From the NCBI GenBank assembly GCA_032716605.1, contig CM064523.1, positions 40,083,526 through 40,147,525 on the forward strand: DNA of 64,000 nt, read 5' to 3'. Of this stretch, positions 19,918 through 31,613 are shown piece by piece. The notes beneath the pieces were generated by a model, which was not told where the DNA came from, did not search any database, and saw only the letters and a list, made by a program, of their open reading frames with translations. Every line of letters starts with the position of its first letter. Position 1 is the stretch's first letter. The DNA is from Paralithodes platypus. Lineage: Eukaryota > Arthropoda > Malacostraca > Decapoda > Lithodidae. Made by a program: the position numbers and the translations under genes.

Positions 19918-22260
19918 TATTGTTGGTGGTGGTTCTGCTGTTATTGTAGGTGGTGGTTGTGTTGGTGTTGGTGATGTAGTTGTGTTGTTGTTGTTTGTGG
20001 TGGTGCTGCTGTTGGTGGTGGTGGTTGTGTTGTTGTTGTTGGTGGTGGTGGTGCTGCTGTTGTTGGTAGTGGTTGTGTTGTTGTTGTTTGTGGTAGTGGT
20101 TGTGTTGTTGGTGGTGGTGCTGCTGTTGTTGGTGGTGGTGGTTGTGTTGTTGTTTGTGGTGGTGGCTGTGTTGTTGTTGGTGGCAGTTGTGTTGTTGGTG
20201 GTGGTGGTGGTTGTGTTGTTGTTGGTGGTGGTTGTGTTGTTGTTGTTGGTGGTGGTGGTGGTTGTGTTGTTGTTGGTGGTGGTGGTAGTGGTTGTGTTGT
20301 TGTTAGTGGCGGTTGTGTCATTGTCAGTGGTGATGGCTGTGTTGTTGTTCATGGTGGTTGTGGTGTTGTTGTTGGTGGTGGTGGTTGTGTTGTTGTTGGT
20401 GGTGGTTGTGTTGTTGGTGGTGGTTGTGTTGTTGTTGGTGGTGGTTGTGTTGTTGGTGGTGGTTGTGTTGTTGTTGGTGGTTATGTTGTTGGTGATTGTT
20501 GTGTTGTTGTTGGTGGTGGTTGTGTTGTTGGTGCTTGTGGTATTGTTGGTGGTGGTGGTTGTGTTGTTGGTGGCGTGTGGTGGGTGGTTGTGTTGTGGTG
20601 GTGGTGTTGGTGGTGTGTGGTTGTGTTGTGCGTGGTGGGTGGTGGGGGTCGGTGTTGTGGGTGGGTGGGTGGTGGTGTGGGTTGTGGTGGTGTGTGCTGC
20701 TGTTGTGTGGTGGTACAGCTGTTGTTGTTGGTGGTGGTTGTGGTGTTGGTGGGGTGTGGGTGGTGCTGTTGTTGTGGGTGTGGTGCTGGTGGTGTGGTTG
20801 TTGTGTTGTTGTTTGGTGGGTGGGTTGTGCTGTTTGGTGGTGGGTGGTGTGTTGTGGTTGGGTAGGTGGGTGGGTTGGTGCTGTTGTTGTTGGCTGGTGT
20901 GGTGTGTGTGTTGGTGGTGGTGGGTGCTGCTGTTGGTTGTGGTGTTGGGTGCTGGGGGCGTGGTGGTGTTGTTGTGGAGTGGGTGGTGCTGCTGTTGTTG
21001 GTGGTGGTGCTGTTGTTGTTGGTGGTGGTGCTGCTGTTGTTGGTGGTTGCTGTTGTTGGTGGTGGTTGTGTTGTTGTTGGTGGTGGTGGTGCTGCTGTTG
21101 TTGTTGGTGGTGGTGCTGCTGTTGTTGTTGGTGGTGGTGGTGCTGCTGTTGTTGTTGGTGGTGCTGCTGTTGTTGTTGTTGGTGGTGGTGCTGCTGTTGG
21201 TGTTGGTGGTGGTGGTGCTGCTGTTGTTGTTGGTGTGGTGCTGCTTTTGTTGTTGGTGGTGGTGCTGCTGTTGTTGTTGGTGGTGGTGGTGCTGCTGCTG
21301 TTGTTGTTGGTGGTGCTGCTGTTGTTGGTGGTGGTGGTGCTGCTGTTGTTGTTATTGGTGGTGGTGGTGCTGCTGTTGTTGTTGGTGCTGTTTGTGTTGT
21401 TGTTGGTGGTGGTGGTGCTGCTGTTGTTGGTGGTGCTGCTGTTGTTGTTGGTGGTGGTTGTGTTGTTGTTGGTGGTGGTGGTGGTGCTGCTGTTGTTGTT
21501 GGTGGTGGTTGTGTTGTTGTTGGTGGTGGTGAAGCTGCTTCTGTAGTTGGTGGTGGTGGTTGTGGTGTTGTTGGTGGCGATGCTGCTGTTGTTGGTGGTG
21601 GTGGTTGTGTTGTTTCTGTTAGTGGTGGTGGTTGTGTTGTTGTTGGTGGTGGTGCTTGCTGTTGTTGTTGGTGGTGGTGGTTGTGTTGTTGTTGGCTGTG
21701 GTGGTGCTGCTTTTGTTGTTGGTGGTGGTGGTTTTGGTGTTTTTGGTGGCGGTGTTACTGCTGATGGTGGTGCTGCTATTGTTGTTGTTGGTGGTGGTTG
21801 TGGTGTTGTTGTTGGTGGTGGTGGTGGTGCTGCTGTTGTTGATGGTGTTGTTGTTGTTGGTGGTGGTGGTGGTTGTGTTGTTGTTGGAGATGGTGCTGCT
21901 GTTGTTGGTGGTGGTGGTGGTTGTGGTGTTGTTATTGGTGGTGGTGGTTGTGCTTTTGTTGTTGGTGGTGGTGGTTGTGGTGTTGTTTTTGGTGGTGGCA
22001 GTTGTTTTATTGTTGGTAGTGGTGGTGGTTGTGGTGTTGTTGGTGGTGGTTGTGGTGTTGTTGTTGGTGGTGGCTGTGGTGTTGTTGGTGGTGGTTGTGG
22101 TTTTGTTGGTGGTGGTGTAGCTGTTGTTAGTGATGGTGGTTGTGGTGTTGTTATTGGTGCTGATGATTGTGTTGTTGTTGCTGGTGGTGGTGGTGATGGT
22201 GGTGGTATTGTTGGCTGTGGTATTGGCGGTGGCATTGGTCATATTCGTAACCATTATTGA
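19918..22260 (+). repeat. 2.3 kb T/G satellite
   Basis: The plus strand is almost wholly T and G, with scattered C (in GCTGCT) and very little A. It is built of short variable blocks of (GTT)n, (GGT)n and (GCT)n without a fixed long period. The centre (about 20560-20990) is more irregular and richer in GTGGGTGG. Long ORFs exist on both strands (Val/Leu/Cys-rich and Thr/Asn/Pro-rich), but they follow from composition. GGT repeats can form two-tier G-quadruplexes, which is inference here. Confidence 0.9.
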
Positions 22261-23190
22261 TCGTTGTGGTGTTGTGTTAGTGGTAGTGGTGGTAGTTGTA
22301 TATGTAATGAGGTTAGTAGAAGTGGTGCCCAGTTCTCGTTGTAGTACCACAGCACCACATGCACATACAGTACTGTATACTGTACACTAGCCCAGTACTA
22401 CCGTGAACAATAATACGTGCAAAACCACTCTTAACAATTCGTCGACTGTTATGGTTTAGAACATTTTGAAGTATTTTTTTATTACACATTACTTTCATGT
22501 CGCAGTATACAGTATATTAGTATATTTTCAATAAACACAAAACAAACAATTATAACAATTATATGTGTTACTGTTATCACCGTAAGTTACAGAAACTCTA
22601 AACATCCTAACTCACACTACCACAATACAAACACCTTGGCCTAATCCTAATGTATGGTGTTGATGGTGATATTATTGTTATCTTTATTGTTGGTGAAGGT
22701 TGTGGTTGCAATATATCGTGGTGGAAATGTAAATTATAGGTTGTTGGTAATATGATCGTGGTATTTTACATATGTTAAATATGTTGGCCATTTTTCAGGT
22801 AGCATACTTTGAATAAGGTGCTAGACAACACATCCTAACATTATGCTTAATACTGTTTACTTGCATTAGGTGTCTACTGTCAGTAATAAAATGTGATCTT
22901 CGTTATTTGTACTGATAATACATAATTCTGAATAGCTATAAACTGACGAAAAAGTCTGATTATGCAGAATACCTGCGTAACCTGCGGCTTTATTTACTGC
23001 AAGGAATAAATATTTGAGTTGGTTGTGCAATTTCGTGGGAATATAAGGCAATACAATTGTATTTTTCAGAGTTTAAGGTTGATGTTATTACGTGGTTCTA
23101 AGTGGCAATTAAGACACAGAGGTTAGAAAGAATGTAGACATTTGGTTATGTAAGGCAAACATTGGATATAATAATGAAAAACACACATAC

Positions 23191-23194
<4 letters not shown>
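22261..23194. other. Non-coding stretch, nothing recognised
   Basis: AT-rich sequence without a supported ORF. The first part still contains diluted GTTGGT triplets (22262-22320, 22650-22760), as if the satellite had decayed. Confidence 0.5.

Positions 23195-23236
<42 letters not shown>
23195..23236. repeat. (AC)n microsatellite
   Basis: About 21 uninterrupted AC units, directly preceding the truncated 5' end of the LINE at 23245. Confidence 0.9.
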
Positions 23237-23239
<3 letters not shown>

Positions 23240-23244
23240 TAAGA

Positions 23245-25415
23245 AATATAAAACAGAATTGAAAAGAGTTAGGAACAAGGAGAAAGCTGATCTGATTAAA
23301 CAGATTAAAGAAAATAGGAAAACAGATCCACAGACATTTTGGAGAATATTAAATAAAGAAACAAAGAGTAATGACAATGACCTATCCCTTGATAACTTTT
23401 ATAAAAATGTTATAGATCTTGCAAGTGAAGAGGAAGACAATGAAGGTACTCAGTATGAAATTGATTTGAATAATGCAGTCTCTAAATGACCCAATAACTG
23501 CCAGTGAAGTATTTAAGAATATTAAGAAGTTAAAAAACAATAAGTCACCTGGAAATGACAAGATCATAAATGAATACATTAAAAGTAGCCAAGATTTGCT
23601 CTGCCCATTGTATGTTAAATTGCTTAATAACATTTTGGATTCTGGAGATATACCAAATGAATGGCTTGTTGGTAGTATAATTCCGCTGTATAAAGATAAA
23701 GGAGATATTAATGATACTAATAATTATAGGGGGATAACATTGGTAAGTTGCTTAGGGAAGCTATTTACATCTATTATGAATGAAAGGTTAAATACTTTTT
23801 CTAATGAAAATGCTATTTTAAATGAAACACAAGCTGGTTTTAGGCAAGGATACAGTACAGTAGATCATATATTCTTACTTAAATCAATAATTGACTTGTT
23901 TTGCTGGAACAAAAGAAAATTGTTTTGCTTGTTTGTGTACTACCAGAAAGCCTTTGATATGGTATGGAGAGAAGGACTGTGGTATAAACTGGTGAGTCAG
24001 AATGTAAATGGTAAGATATTAAGGGTAATTAAACACATGTATAACAACATAACATTTTGTGTTATGTTCAATCAACAGGTATCTGATACATTTATATGTA
24101 ACAAGGGTGTAAGGCAAGGAGAACACTTGTCACTTTTACTGTTTTCCTTTTATGTAAATGATATACAGTAGAGGAACAGTTACTAAAAAATAACTGTAAT
24201 GTTTTATATTTCAATGATGATGTTCTTGATACATAACTTAATTTATTTGTATTAAATTAATGTATGCTGATGATACAGTAATATTATGTGATAGTGAAAA
24301 TAGCATGAGAAGTACCTTGTTAGCATTGGAAGCTTATTGTAACAACTGGAAATTGAAAGTAAACTGTAGCAAAACAAAAATCGTCATATTTAGTAGAGGA
24401 AAGGTAGATACTGAGAGGTATAACTTTAAACTTGGGACAACAGACATTGGAGTGACAGGTGAATATAAATATTTGGGTTTAACTTTTAATTACAATGGCA
24501 GATTCCGCCAAGGAGAATTAACATTAAAACAGCAAGCTACAAGGGCTATGTATTCATTGATTAGTAAATGCAGAAAATGTTATTTACCAGTTGATATACA
24601 GCTTGAATTGTTTAAAGCAATGGTTAGACCAGTTATGTTGTATGCTGCTGAGGTATGAGGACATTATGTTATCACCGAATTAGAACAGCTTCATTTGAAG
24701 TTTTTAAAACATACATTAGTACGTTCATAAGTATACAAGAAATGACATGGTGTATGGTGAACTTGGTGAATATCCTATAGACATACATATTATGTGTTCA
24801 ATGATCGGTTACTGGGCGACATTAATTACTGGTAAAACAAGTAAGTTAAGTTATATAATGTACAAGTGTTTGTTAGATTGGGAACAGGTTGATGTTTATA
24901 CTTCACCTTGGTTGAATTGTGTTAACATTATTTGTAATGACTGTGGGATGTCTGGAGTCTGGTTGTCACAAAATGTAATAAACCCAGGCTGGTTCAGATT
25001 GGCAATAGAACAACAGCTTAAAGATCAATGGATAACAAAATGGAATAGTAATGTGTTAAGTAAGGCCATTTGTAGTAGCTATAGAACTTATAAATTTGTC
25101 TTCAGTATGGAGGATTATCTTGTGAAATTGGATAAGGAAGAGAGACTAGCTATAAGTAAACTGAGAGCAAGTAATAATAAATTACCAGTTATTACTGGTA
25201 GACACAGAAATATTGATAGAGGAGACAGGGTATGTACTAAATGTAATGAGAATGTGGTGGGGGACGAATATCATTTGTTGTTTATTTGTCAAAATGAGGA
25301 TGTTGTACAGTTAAGGAATAAATATATTTCTCATTACTACAAGCATAACCCAACACAGTATAAATATATACTGTTAATGAATAATACTAACTTAAAATGT
25401 ATGAAGAATCTGTAA
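23245..25415 (+). pseudogene. LINE polyprotein fragment (RT and C-terminal domain), frameshifted
   Basis: Four frame segments on the plus strand. 23259-23489 is the endonuclease-RT linker (DPQTFWRILNKE). 23473-24171 carries RT blocks (KLKNNKSPGNDKI, EWLVGSIIPLYKDKGD, NNYRGITLVSCLGKLF, TQAGFRQGYST, GVRQGEHLSLLLF). 24260-24658 has the catalytic MYADDTVILCDS and the thumb. 24747-25415 has a YGELGEYPIDIHI region and a terminal zinc-like motif C-x2-C-x9-H-x5-C. An A-rich end near 25610 (AATTCAATTAAAAAAAATG) is the likely 3' terminus. This lineage is distinct from the jockey-like ones; I/Nimb-like is a guess. Codons are very AT-rich. Confidence 0.82.
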
Positions 25416-25612
25416 TTTTTTTCAAAAGAACGTTTAATATGTATAGATAGATCAAGTCTTAGGACACTTAATATGGTTTGTTTAAGATGTACCAGTGTAT
25501 TCACGTGTTAGCTAATTTAGTTAGCAAAGGCATATTGTTCATGTGTAATATGTAAGGGGCTGTGCTCCATACTTTTTGTAAAAGTCTGAGCAAAATAAAC
25601 TTAATTCAATTA

Positions 25613-26217
25613 AAAAAAATGCAATTCAATTCACACACACCAAGGCACTATCTCCAACATTAACAACCACCCACACAGCGACTTGCACACAATACCATGC
25701 CATTATACTGGTCCATAAACCAGTACACTCGAACACACATGCATGCACAAACACAGACACTCACAGGAACAACAACAAACATGTACAACACCAAATAAAC
25801 CCAGAGGATAGCCTACTAACCCACTGCCCCACTATCGATTTCTACAAACAACACACTTACAGTACAGTGAATTTACACGAGCGCTTTATCAAGCAACTGT
25901 TGAACTGCAATGTTTTACCTGGAAACAGATTCAGACTATTTTGGACTGGTATAGGTAACTATACTGAGGGTAGATTATTATAAGCTGCACAATTATGACA
26001 CAGTTTACTATAGAAGCAGTCAGATCAGAGGTGTGGGGACAATGTTTGTGCATATTCGCCTTTACACACCAACACACATAATACACGCATGGACACATCA
26101 TTATTACACACTCACGTACATATTACACACATAATGTACGCACACTCACATACACAATACACACATATATACAATACGTGGAGAGAGAGGCATAATATAC
26201 TTCACATACGTAGACAG
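25613..26217. other. AC-rich non-coding stretch
   Basis: Many ACACAC, CACATA and CACACA motifs. No supported ORF. Confidence 0.5.
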
Positions 26218-26290
26218 GGGAGGTGGGGTGGAGAGGTCTTGCCACTGGACTGGTAATCCAATGGTCCCGGGTTCAAATCCCGATGTATCA
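26218..26290 (+). pseudogene. tRNA-Thr(GGT)-like sequence, pseudogene or SINE head
   Basis: A perfect pol III B box, GGTTCAAATCC, lies at 26270-26280. Upstream is an anticodon arm with loop CTGGTAA (anticodon GGT) and a wobble-paired D arm. The T stem has four of five pairs. The acceptor ends GGGAGGT and TGTATCA do not pair, so this is not a working tRNA. The non-coding 100 bp after it (to the MITE at 26393) may be a SINE body. Confidence 0.5.
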
Positions 26291-26392
26291 ATGGGAAGAT
26301 ATTATTGGGATGGAATTTGTGCTGTACCTAGTATCAGTGCATTACCACAAAGCCCACCGAAACGCCAATAAAATACCCTCATTGTCCCCTAC

Positions 26393-26879
26393 TTAACCCT
26401 TTATTACCGGCGCGCAACTTATGTCGTGTGAAAGAAATTTGGACTAAGTGGCGGTTCACAACTTATGTCGTGTGCCATTTTCAGCACGTAATGTTGCTGA
26501 GACAGAGAGATAAGTGGTGGCAGGAGAGTAGCAAGCGTATGATTGCTCCAGACCACCGCGGCGGACCTACTGACATGAATATCACCCTCCCCCACCCTCA
26601 CGCACTCGCTACACAGGGAATTATGTAGGGAAACTACCTAATTACATGGTTTTTGCACTCGTGTTGCGCGATCATTGCAAGAAAACTAGCGGTCGTACAA
26701 GGATGGTTGGGGTGTCATTGGAAAGCTCTGTTTATGCCCTTTCAGGGATAGATACTTGTTTTACGCTCTGGGTCTTATTTAGGCATGAAAATGATCACAT
26801 AATCAACCTTATTTAGGGTAAAAACACCCCGCTGGGCGGTACATATAAATTACCGCCTAGGCCGCTCGTTAGGTGTTAA
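26393..26879 (-). mobile_element. TTAA-type MITE copy 2
   Basis: 487 bp in opposite orientation to 12756-13232, with TTAA at both ends (26393-26396, 26876-26879). The interior shares the GGAAAGCTCTGTTTATGCCC and CCGCTGGGCGGTACAT segments with the other copies. Confidence 0.82.
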
Positions 26880-27412
26880 ATAGCACTGTATGAATATTCC
26901 CATATTCAAAATATGCTATAGGGGTGCAATGCCTGGTGAATTATCTGCTCAACAGGTGGCGTTGTGTGTGTGTGTGTAAGAGTGAGGGTCCGAGTGTAGG
27001 GGATGAGACAGTGAAGCACGGAAGCGAGGTGGCTTCAGAGATGGGGTCGCTTCGGGCCATGAGTGAGCACCGTGCCTCATGTGAAGGCAACATGGCAGAT
27101 GCTCGTTGTACTCTACGTACTTCACATGTCTCACTCCCTAGACTGGAACGAGACCTCACAGGCTTCACTGTTGATTGTACAGCGGTGAATGTTCAGTCTC
27201 TCAGCCCATGCCCGAGAGGGAGTAAGTTGGAATATAGGAAAAAAGAATAAGAACAAAAAAAAGACACACGTAATATCTAACACGATACATACACACATAA
27301 ACAAGTAAGTTATTCCACATATCAACACCCTCGCAACGATAGAATCAGACGTTTAGCTAGAACACATCTCTCTCTCTCTCTCTCTCCCAATTATTGAAAT
27401 ATCATTAAATTT
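26880..27412. other. Non-coding stretch with (TC)n
   Basis: Contains a short (GT)n run at about 26961-26977 and (TC)n at 27367-27386. No supported gene. Confidence 0.5.
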
Positions 27413-27543
27413 CATGATATACTACTATATCAAAAAACAAATCTGATATATTCTATACGAACATCAAACATAATTAATTGTTCATACTGTTCCAACTGTA
27501 TTCATATAACTGCCCTTGAATTGGTCTTGTGTGATATGCTTTA
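27413..27543 (+). repeat. Dispersed 130-bp repeat, copy A
   Basis: Matches 55233-55364 at roughly four fifths identity. The most conserved part is the right end, CCTTGAATTGGTCTTGTGTG followed by ATATG. In both copies the similarity ends at a TTAA. Family unknown. Confidence 0.65.
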
Positions 27544-27925
27544 AGGGGAGGTTATTAGTTTGTTCCCTAGATCTTCATCAAACTTAAATTAACATGCCCT
27601 AGACCCCCTTTCAAGATAAATGTGTACATTTTTCAGTAGAAAAATGTCCCGGACAAAGGCGGGTTCCTCTCAAAATGAAGGCTCACTATCGCTCGCCAGG
27701 AGAAAATCGACACCTAACTAGCCCGAAAGGTCTTAAAATTGACAGAAATTCGGCGATAGTTCTTAAAATTGCCAAAATAATGGGGCGAACATCTTATCCC
27801 ACTGAGCACCAGGCAATATAATATAAATGTAGGCCTACACTCCAGGACCGGCAGTTTTTTCCAGAAAACACCAGGAATGGGTTAGAAATGAAAAAAAACA
27901 AAAAATACGATCCCTTAGGTCACCC
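27544..27925. other. Non-coding stretch, nothing recognised
   Basis: No ORF or repeat that I can support between the dispersed repeat and the next MITE. Confidence 0.5.
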
Positions 27926-28407
27926 TTAACTGGCGGCACGCAACTTATCTTGAGTGAAATAAATATGGACTATGTGGCGGTGCACAACTTATGTCGACCG
28001 CCATTTTCAGCACGTAATGTTGCTGAGAGAGAGAGCTGAGCGGTGGGACGAGCGTAGCAACGCTATGACCGGTCCCGACCACCGCGGTGGACATACTGAA
28101 CTGTATTCTACTTTCCTCCCCCCTCCCTCACTCGCTACACAGGGAATTATGTAAGGAAATTACCTAATTATAGGGTTTTTGCACTCGTGTTGCACGATCG
28201 TTGCAAGAGAACCAGTGGTCGTACAAGGATGGTTCGGGTGTCATTGGAAAGCTCTGTTTATGCCCTTTCAGGGATAGATACTTGTTTTACGCTCTGGTTC
28301 TTATTTAGGCATGAAAATGATCACGTAAACAACCCTATTTAGGGTAAAAAACACCCCGCTGGGCGCTACGGTCAAATAGACCACCTAGCCCGCTAAATAA
28401 GGGTTAA
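27926..28407 (-). mobile_element. TTAA-type MITE copy 3
   Basis: 482 bp with TTAA at both ends (27926-27929, 28404-28407), in the same orientation as copy 2. One inverted end has lost a few bases (TTAACTGGCGG). The interior is collinear with copies 1, 2 and 5. Confidence 0.8.
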
Positions 28408-28824
28408 GGGGTCCCATAGGGCGCCCAAAAGTCGGAATTAACATGGGGAAATGGGTAGGCAAAAACTTGTAAAAACAGGTTTTTGCGCTCTCACGCGTAC
28501 GTGGCTGGACTTCAAGGGTTTTCAACCATCAGTATTATTGCATGGGATACTTACGCAGTTCCCATACAAATCTGAGCCCTCTAGGTGCCATAGGACCGAA
28601 GTAATTAACCGCAACGCACCCTATGGGGCACTGGGGTTTAGCATTACATACCATACCGACGCATCACGTACGTCGCTGGTAATCGAGGGGTTAAAATCTC
28701 AAAAGCAATGGATCTAAATATGAAGGAGAAAGGGGTCCAGAAATAAATCCCCCAAGTGGAAATTTCCCCGTAAAGAAGACTTTGTTCAATTGTATGGACT
28801 GGTTACTGGGCCTGACAGTCGGGC
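28408..28824. other. Non-coding stretch, nothing recognised
   Basis: No supported gene. A GGGGTTAA motif at about 28688 could be the end of another TTAA-type element, but I cannot find its partner. Confidence 0.4.
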
Positions 28825-29657
28825 GGAATCGCTGCGGCAGACATCGACAAGCTCAGTATCTTTGCAGATGATGCATTAATGCTAGCGTAGTTATTATATG
28901 TTCTCAGATTGGCCCTTGAGGCACTACACGAGGAGTCAGAGCCGTTGGGTTTAAAGGTCTCTTGGACTAAGACTAAAGTCCAAGCATTTGCTGACTTATT
29001 GAGTGATGCAGTGCAATCTGTTCATGCATGTGGTGAGGACATAGAGATCTTGGATATATATAATTAATAGTGGTGAGTCAGGCTACGATGTCAATCGTCG
29101 CCTCGGCTTTCATATTGAGTTATAGATTCACTCAACAAAAGTCTATGGCGTTGTCGATACCTGCGCAGAAAGACAAAACTGCAGATCTTTAAGTCTCTAG
29201 TGTTCCCTATGATGATGTGAGGATGTGAGGATGTAAAACATGGACACTTAAAAGCAAGTTGAAAAGACTCATCAATTCCTTTGGTACTAAATGTCTTCGC
29301 AGGATCATGGGCTATCGCTGGAATGATTATGTCTCGAACCAGCGACTACTCCATGAAACTGATTCAAGATATATTAGTTGCATGGTCCGTGAACGCAAAC
29401 TTTGGCAATATGGGCATGTGGTTCACCTCCATGAAGCAGAGCCTGCTCACCAGGTGGTCTCTACAGAAGACAACCTTAAGTGGGGGAAGCTTAGTGGAAG
29501 ACCATGGAACTCAAGGATGAGGCAAGTCGGCCATTCATGCGACAGGATACTTGATATGGGCCAAGCAGATGCCTGGAGTCTCGCCCGGGAGGATCCCCTG
29601 GAGTGGAGTTGGAGGGTGAGTGTGGCTACCCGCTGTCATGGCGTATACCCCCATTGA
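28825..29657 (+). pseudogene. LINE fragment: RT palm and C-terminal region
   Basis: 28850-28890 reads DKLSIFADDALMLA, the RT catalytic block, followed by a stop. 28910-29060 is the thumb (LALEALHEESEPLGLKVSWTKTKVQ). After a decayed gap, 29259-29657 is open and holds a conserved C-terminal region (RLINSFGTKCLRRIMGYRW, RERKLWQYGHVVHL) ending in AWSLAREDPLEWSWRVSVAT. 5'-truncated. It is followed directly by a MITE fragment. Confidence 0.75.
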
Positions 29658-29659
29658 CT

Positions 29660-29823
29660 GATTGGAAAGCTCTGTTTATGCCCTTTCAGGTATAGATACT
29701 TGTTTTACGCTCTGGGTCTTGTTTAAGCATGAAAATGAGCACGGAAACAACCCTATTTAGTGTAAAAAAAAACGCTGGGTGGCACAGTGTAAAATATCCT
29801 ACCACCCGCTCTTTGTGTGTTAA
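29660..29823 (-). mobile_element. TTAA-type MITE, 164-bp end fragment (copy 4)
   Basis: It carries only the terminal third (GGAAAGCTCTGTTTATGCCC through the inverted end) and ends at TTAA 29820-29823. It joins the LINE fragment at its inner side, so it is truncated. Confidence 0.75.
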
Positions 29824-30513
29824 TAACTATATGACAGAAGCCTGTGAAGTAGAAATGTGATAAATTAAAGATGACGAAAATGCAAGGAAGCGAGAAAGTG
29901 AATAGGGATATGTACATTGGTAATTATCTGTAAAGCTACAGCAGAAGAAGCAGCAACAATAACAATTAAAATCTTACTCTCAGATTGCCTGGTTTCCTTG
30001 TTATGCATTTACCTTTATAGGACCCAGTGAAAAGGTTGGAAGTCTCTCTTTTTATATATATACATTTGTTCTAAAAAGTTAATATATGAGTGTTTATTAG
30101 AGGCTAAACTGCAAAAAGACAGTCTAGCAAATAAGTAGATTCATATTTTCACCAACCTGAGATAAATTGGAGATAAAATTAATTGTAAATTCACTGGCAT
30201 TATATCTGCATTGATATAGTTTCAGTATATATCGTAATTTTGACCACAGGTTTGAATTAAGAAATTCACCCGAATATTTGATCTGGACTGATGGTCCTGA
30301 CATTTTAGCAAATGTTGAATGATTGTATGCCTAACATTAACTTTGAAGAAAGCTGTCAATTAAGGAACACATACTACAGTATTTTATTATATTGCCAATA
30401 ACACGTTATTATCTAATGACACAATCAAAATAACAATTTACACCAGTTGAGGAAATCTTGCTCGAGGTACAATGTTATGTAAGACAATATTTCCAAATAT
30501 ATGATTGCAAAGT
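29824..30513. other. AT-rich non-coding stretch
   Basis: No supported gene or repeat. Confidence 0.5.
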
Positions 30514-30626
<113 letters not shown>

Positions 30627-31436
30627 CTAGAGCATATGTAGCCATTCCATTTTAGTAGCGATTTCCGTCACCCTAAAACAGATTGGTGCAGTAAAATTGG
30701 AGTATTATTACAAGATCAACGTCGGTAATCGTAAAAAGTACAATAGTCATAACACTGATACCACAATATAGCCAACGTAGAACTCAGATATATATCTCTT
30801 TTCTTCAGAACCAACCTAAGATATCAGCCCTTGTTATAGATGAGGAGGAGTTTGGGCTGTATAAACTATACTGTATATCTGTGGCTCTTTTATTGCTAAG
30901 GGAAAGGTATCGGAGTGAGTAGTCGAATCAGATTTCACACATTTATTATATTTAGTATTATTAGAATCATTGGACGTGACAGTCCCAACATGACATGAAA
31001 TAGTATGGGATATTAAATATAATCTGAGCCTACCTTGAAGTGGCTACCCGAATTAACAGCGTACAATTGGTAAGTAATCAGGTATCAACTGTATTTTCTT
31101 TACCTTTACAAGAACAAGGAAACAGCAAATAGGACAAATAATATATATACACGACGTACACAGAGTTAGGCAAGGATGATGTATTCAATAATCAGGAATG
31201 ATGCTCGTGAGTGTGGCTGGAATATAAGGGGTAATCTAGCTGGACTCGAGTATGATGTAAGGTAAGGCAAAGCTGGTTATCTAGGATTTAGCAGTGGTTA
31301 GACGACTGAGTGGTCGAACTAGCTTGTAACACTCTACTCATAAGATAACAATATTTATTACTGATAGGGTGTCGAGGGTTTGACTTTAACGACAACTGAT
31401 CAAGTGAAAGTAACGCCTGATAGACAGGCCACGGAT
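30627..31436. other. Non-coding stretch, nothing recognised
   Basis: No supported gene. Confidence 0.5.
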
Positions 31437-31566
31437 ACTTCTGCAGTGAGGCTGACAGAGAATATAGAAATATTAAATACTCTGTGTGTCCAACAACAAA
31501 ATGGCTTCTGCAGTGAGGCTGACAGGGTGACCAAGATATATTGAATACTCCTTATTTCCTACCACA
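31437..31566 (+). repeat. Diverged 65-bp tandem duplication
   Basis: CTTCTGCAGTGAGGCTGACAG occurs at about 31439 and 31504, each followed by a related AT-rich stretch ending in TATTxAATACTC and an ACAACAA/CCACAA motif. Two copies only. Confidence 0.55.
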
Positions 31567-31613
31567 ATGAGACGTTGGGCCTTGGAGCATCTAGGGAGGT
31601 TTTTAGAATACTC

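Noticed and set aside
19904..21532. 542-codon plus-strand ORF rich in Val, Leu, Cys and Trp
   Set aside because: It is a translation of GTT/GGT/TGT triplets in the T/G satellite. The tract lacks stop codons because it lacks A.
20481..22235. 584-codon minus-strand Thr/Asn/Pro-rich ORF resembling a mucin
   Set aside because: Same satellite read in reverse. No signal peptide, no non-repetitive domain.
26218..26290. Functional tRNA-Thr gene
   Set aside because: Acceptor stem ends do not pair and two other stems have mismatches.
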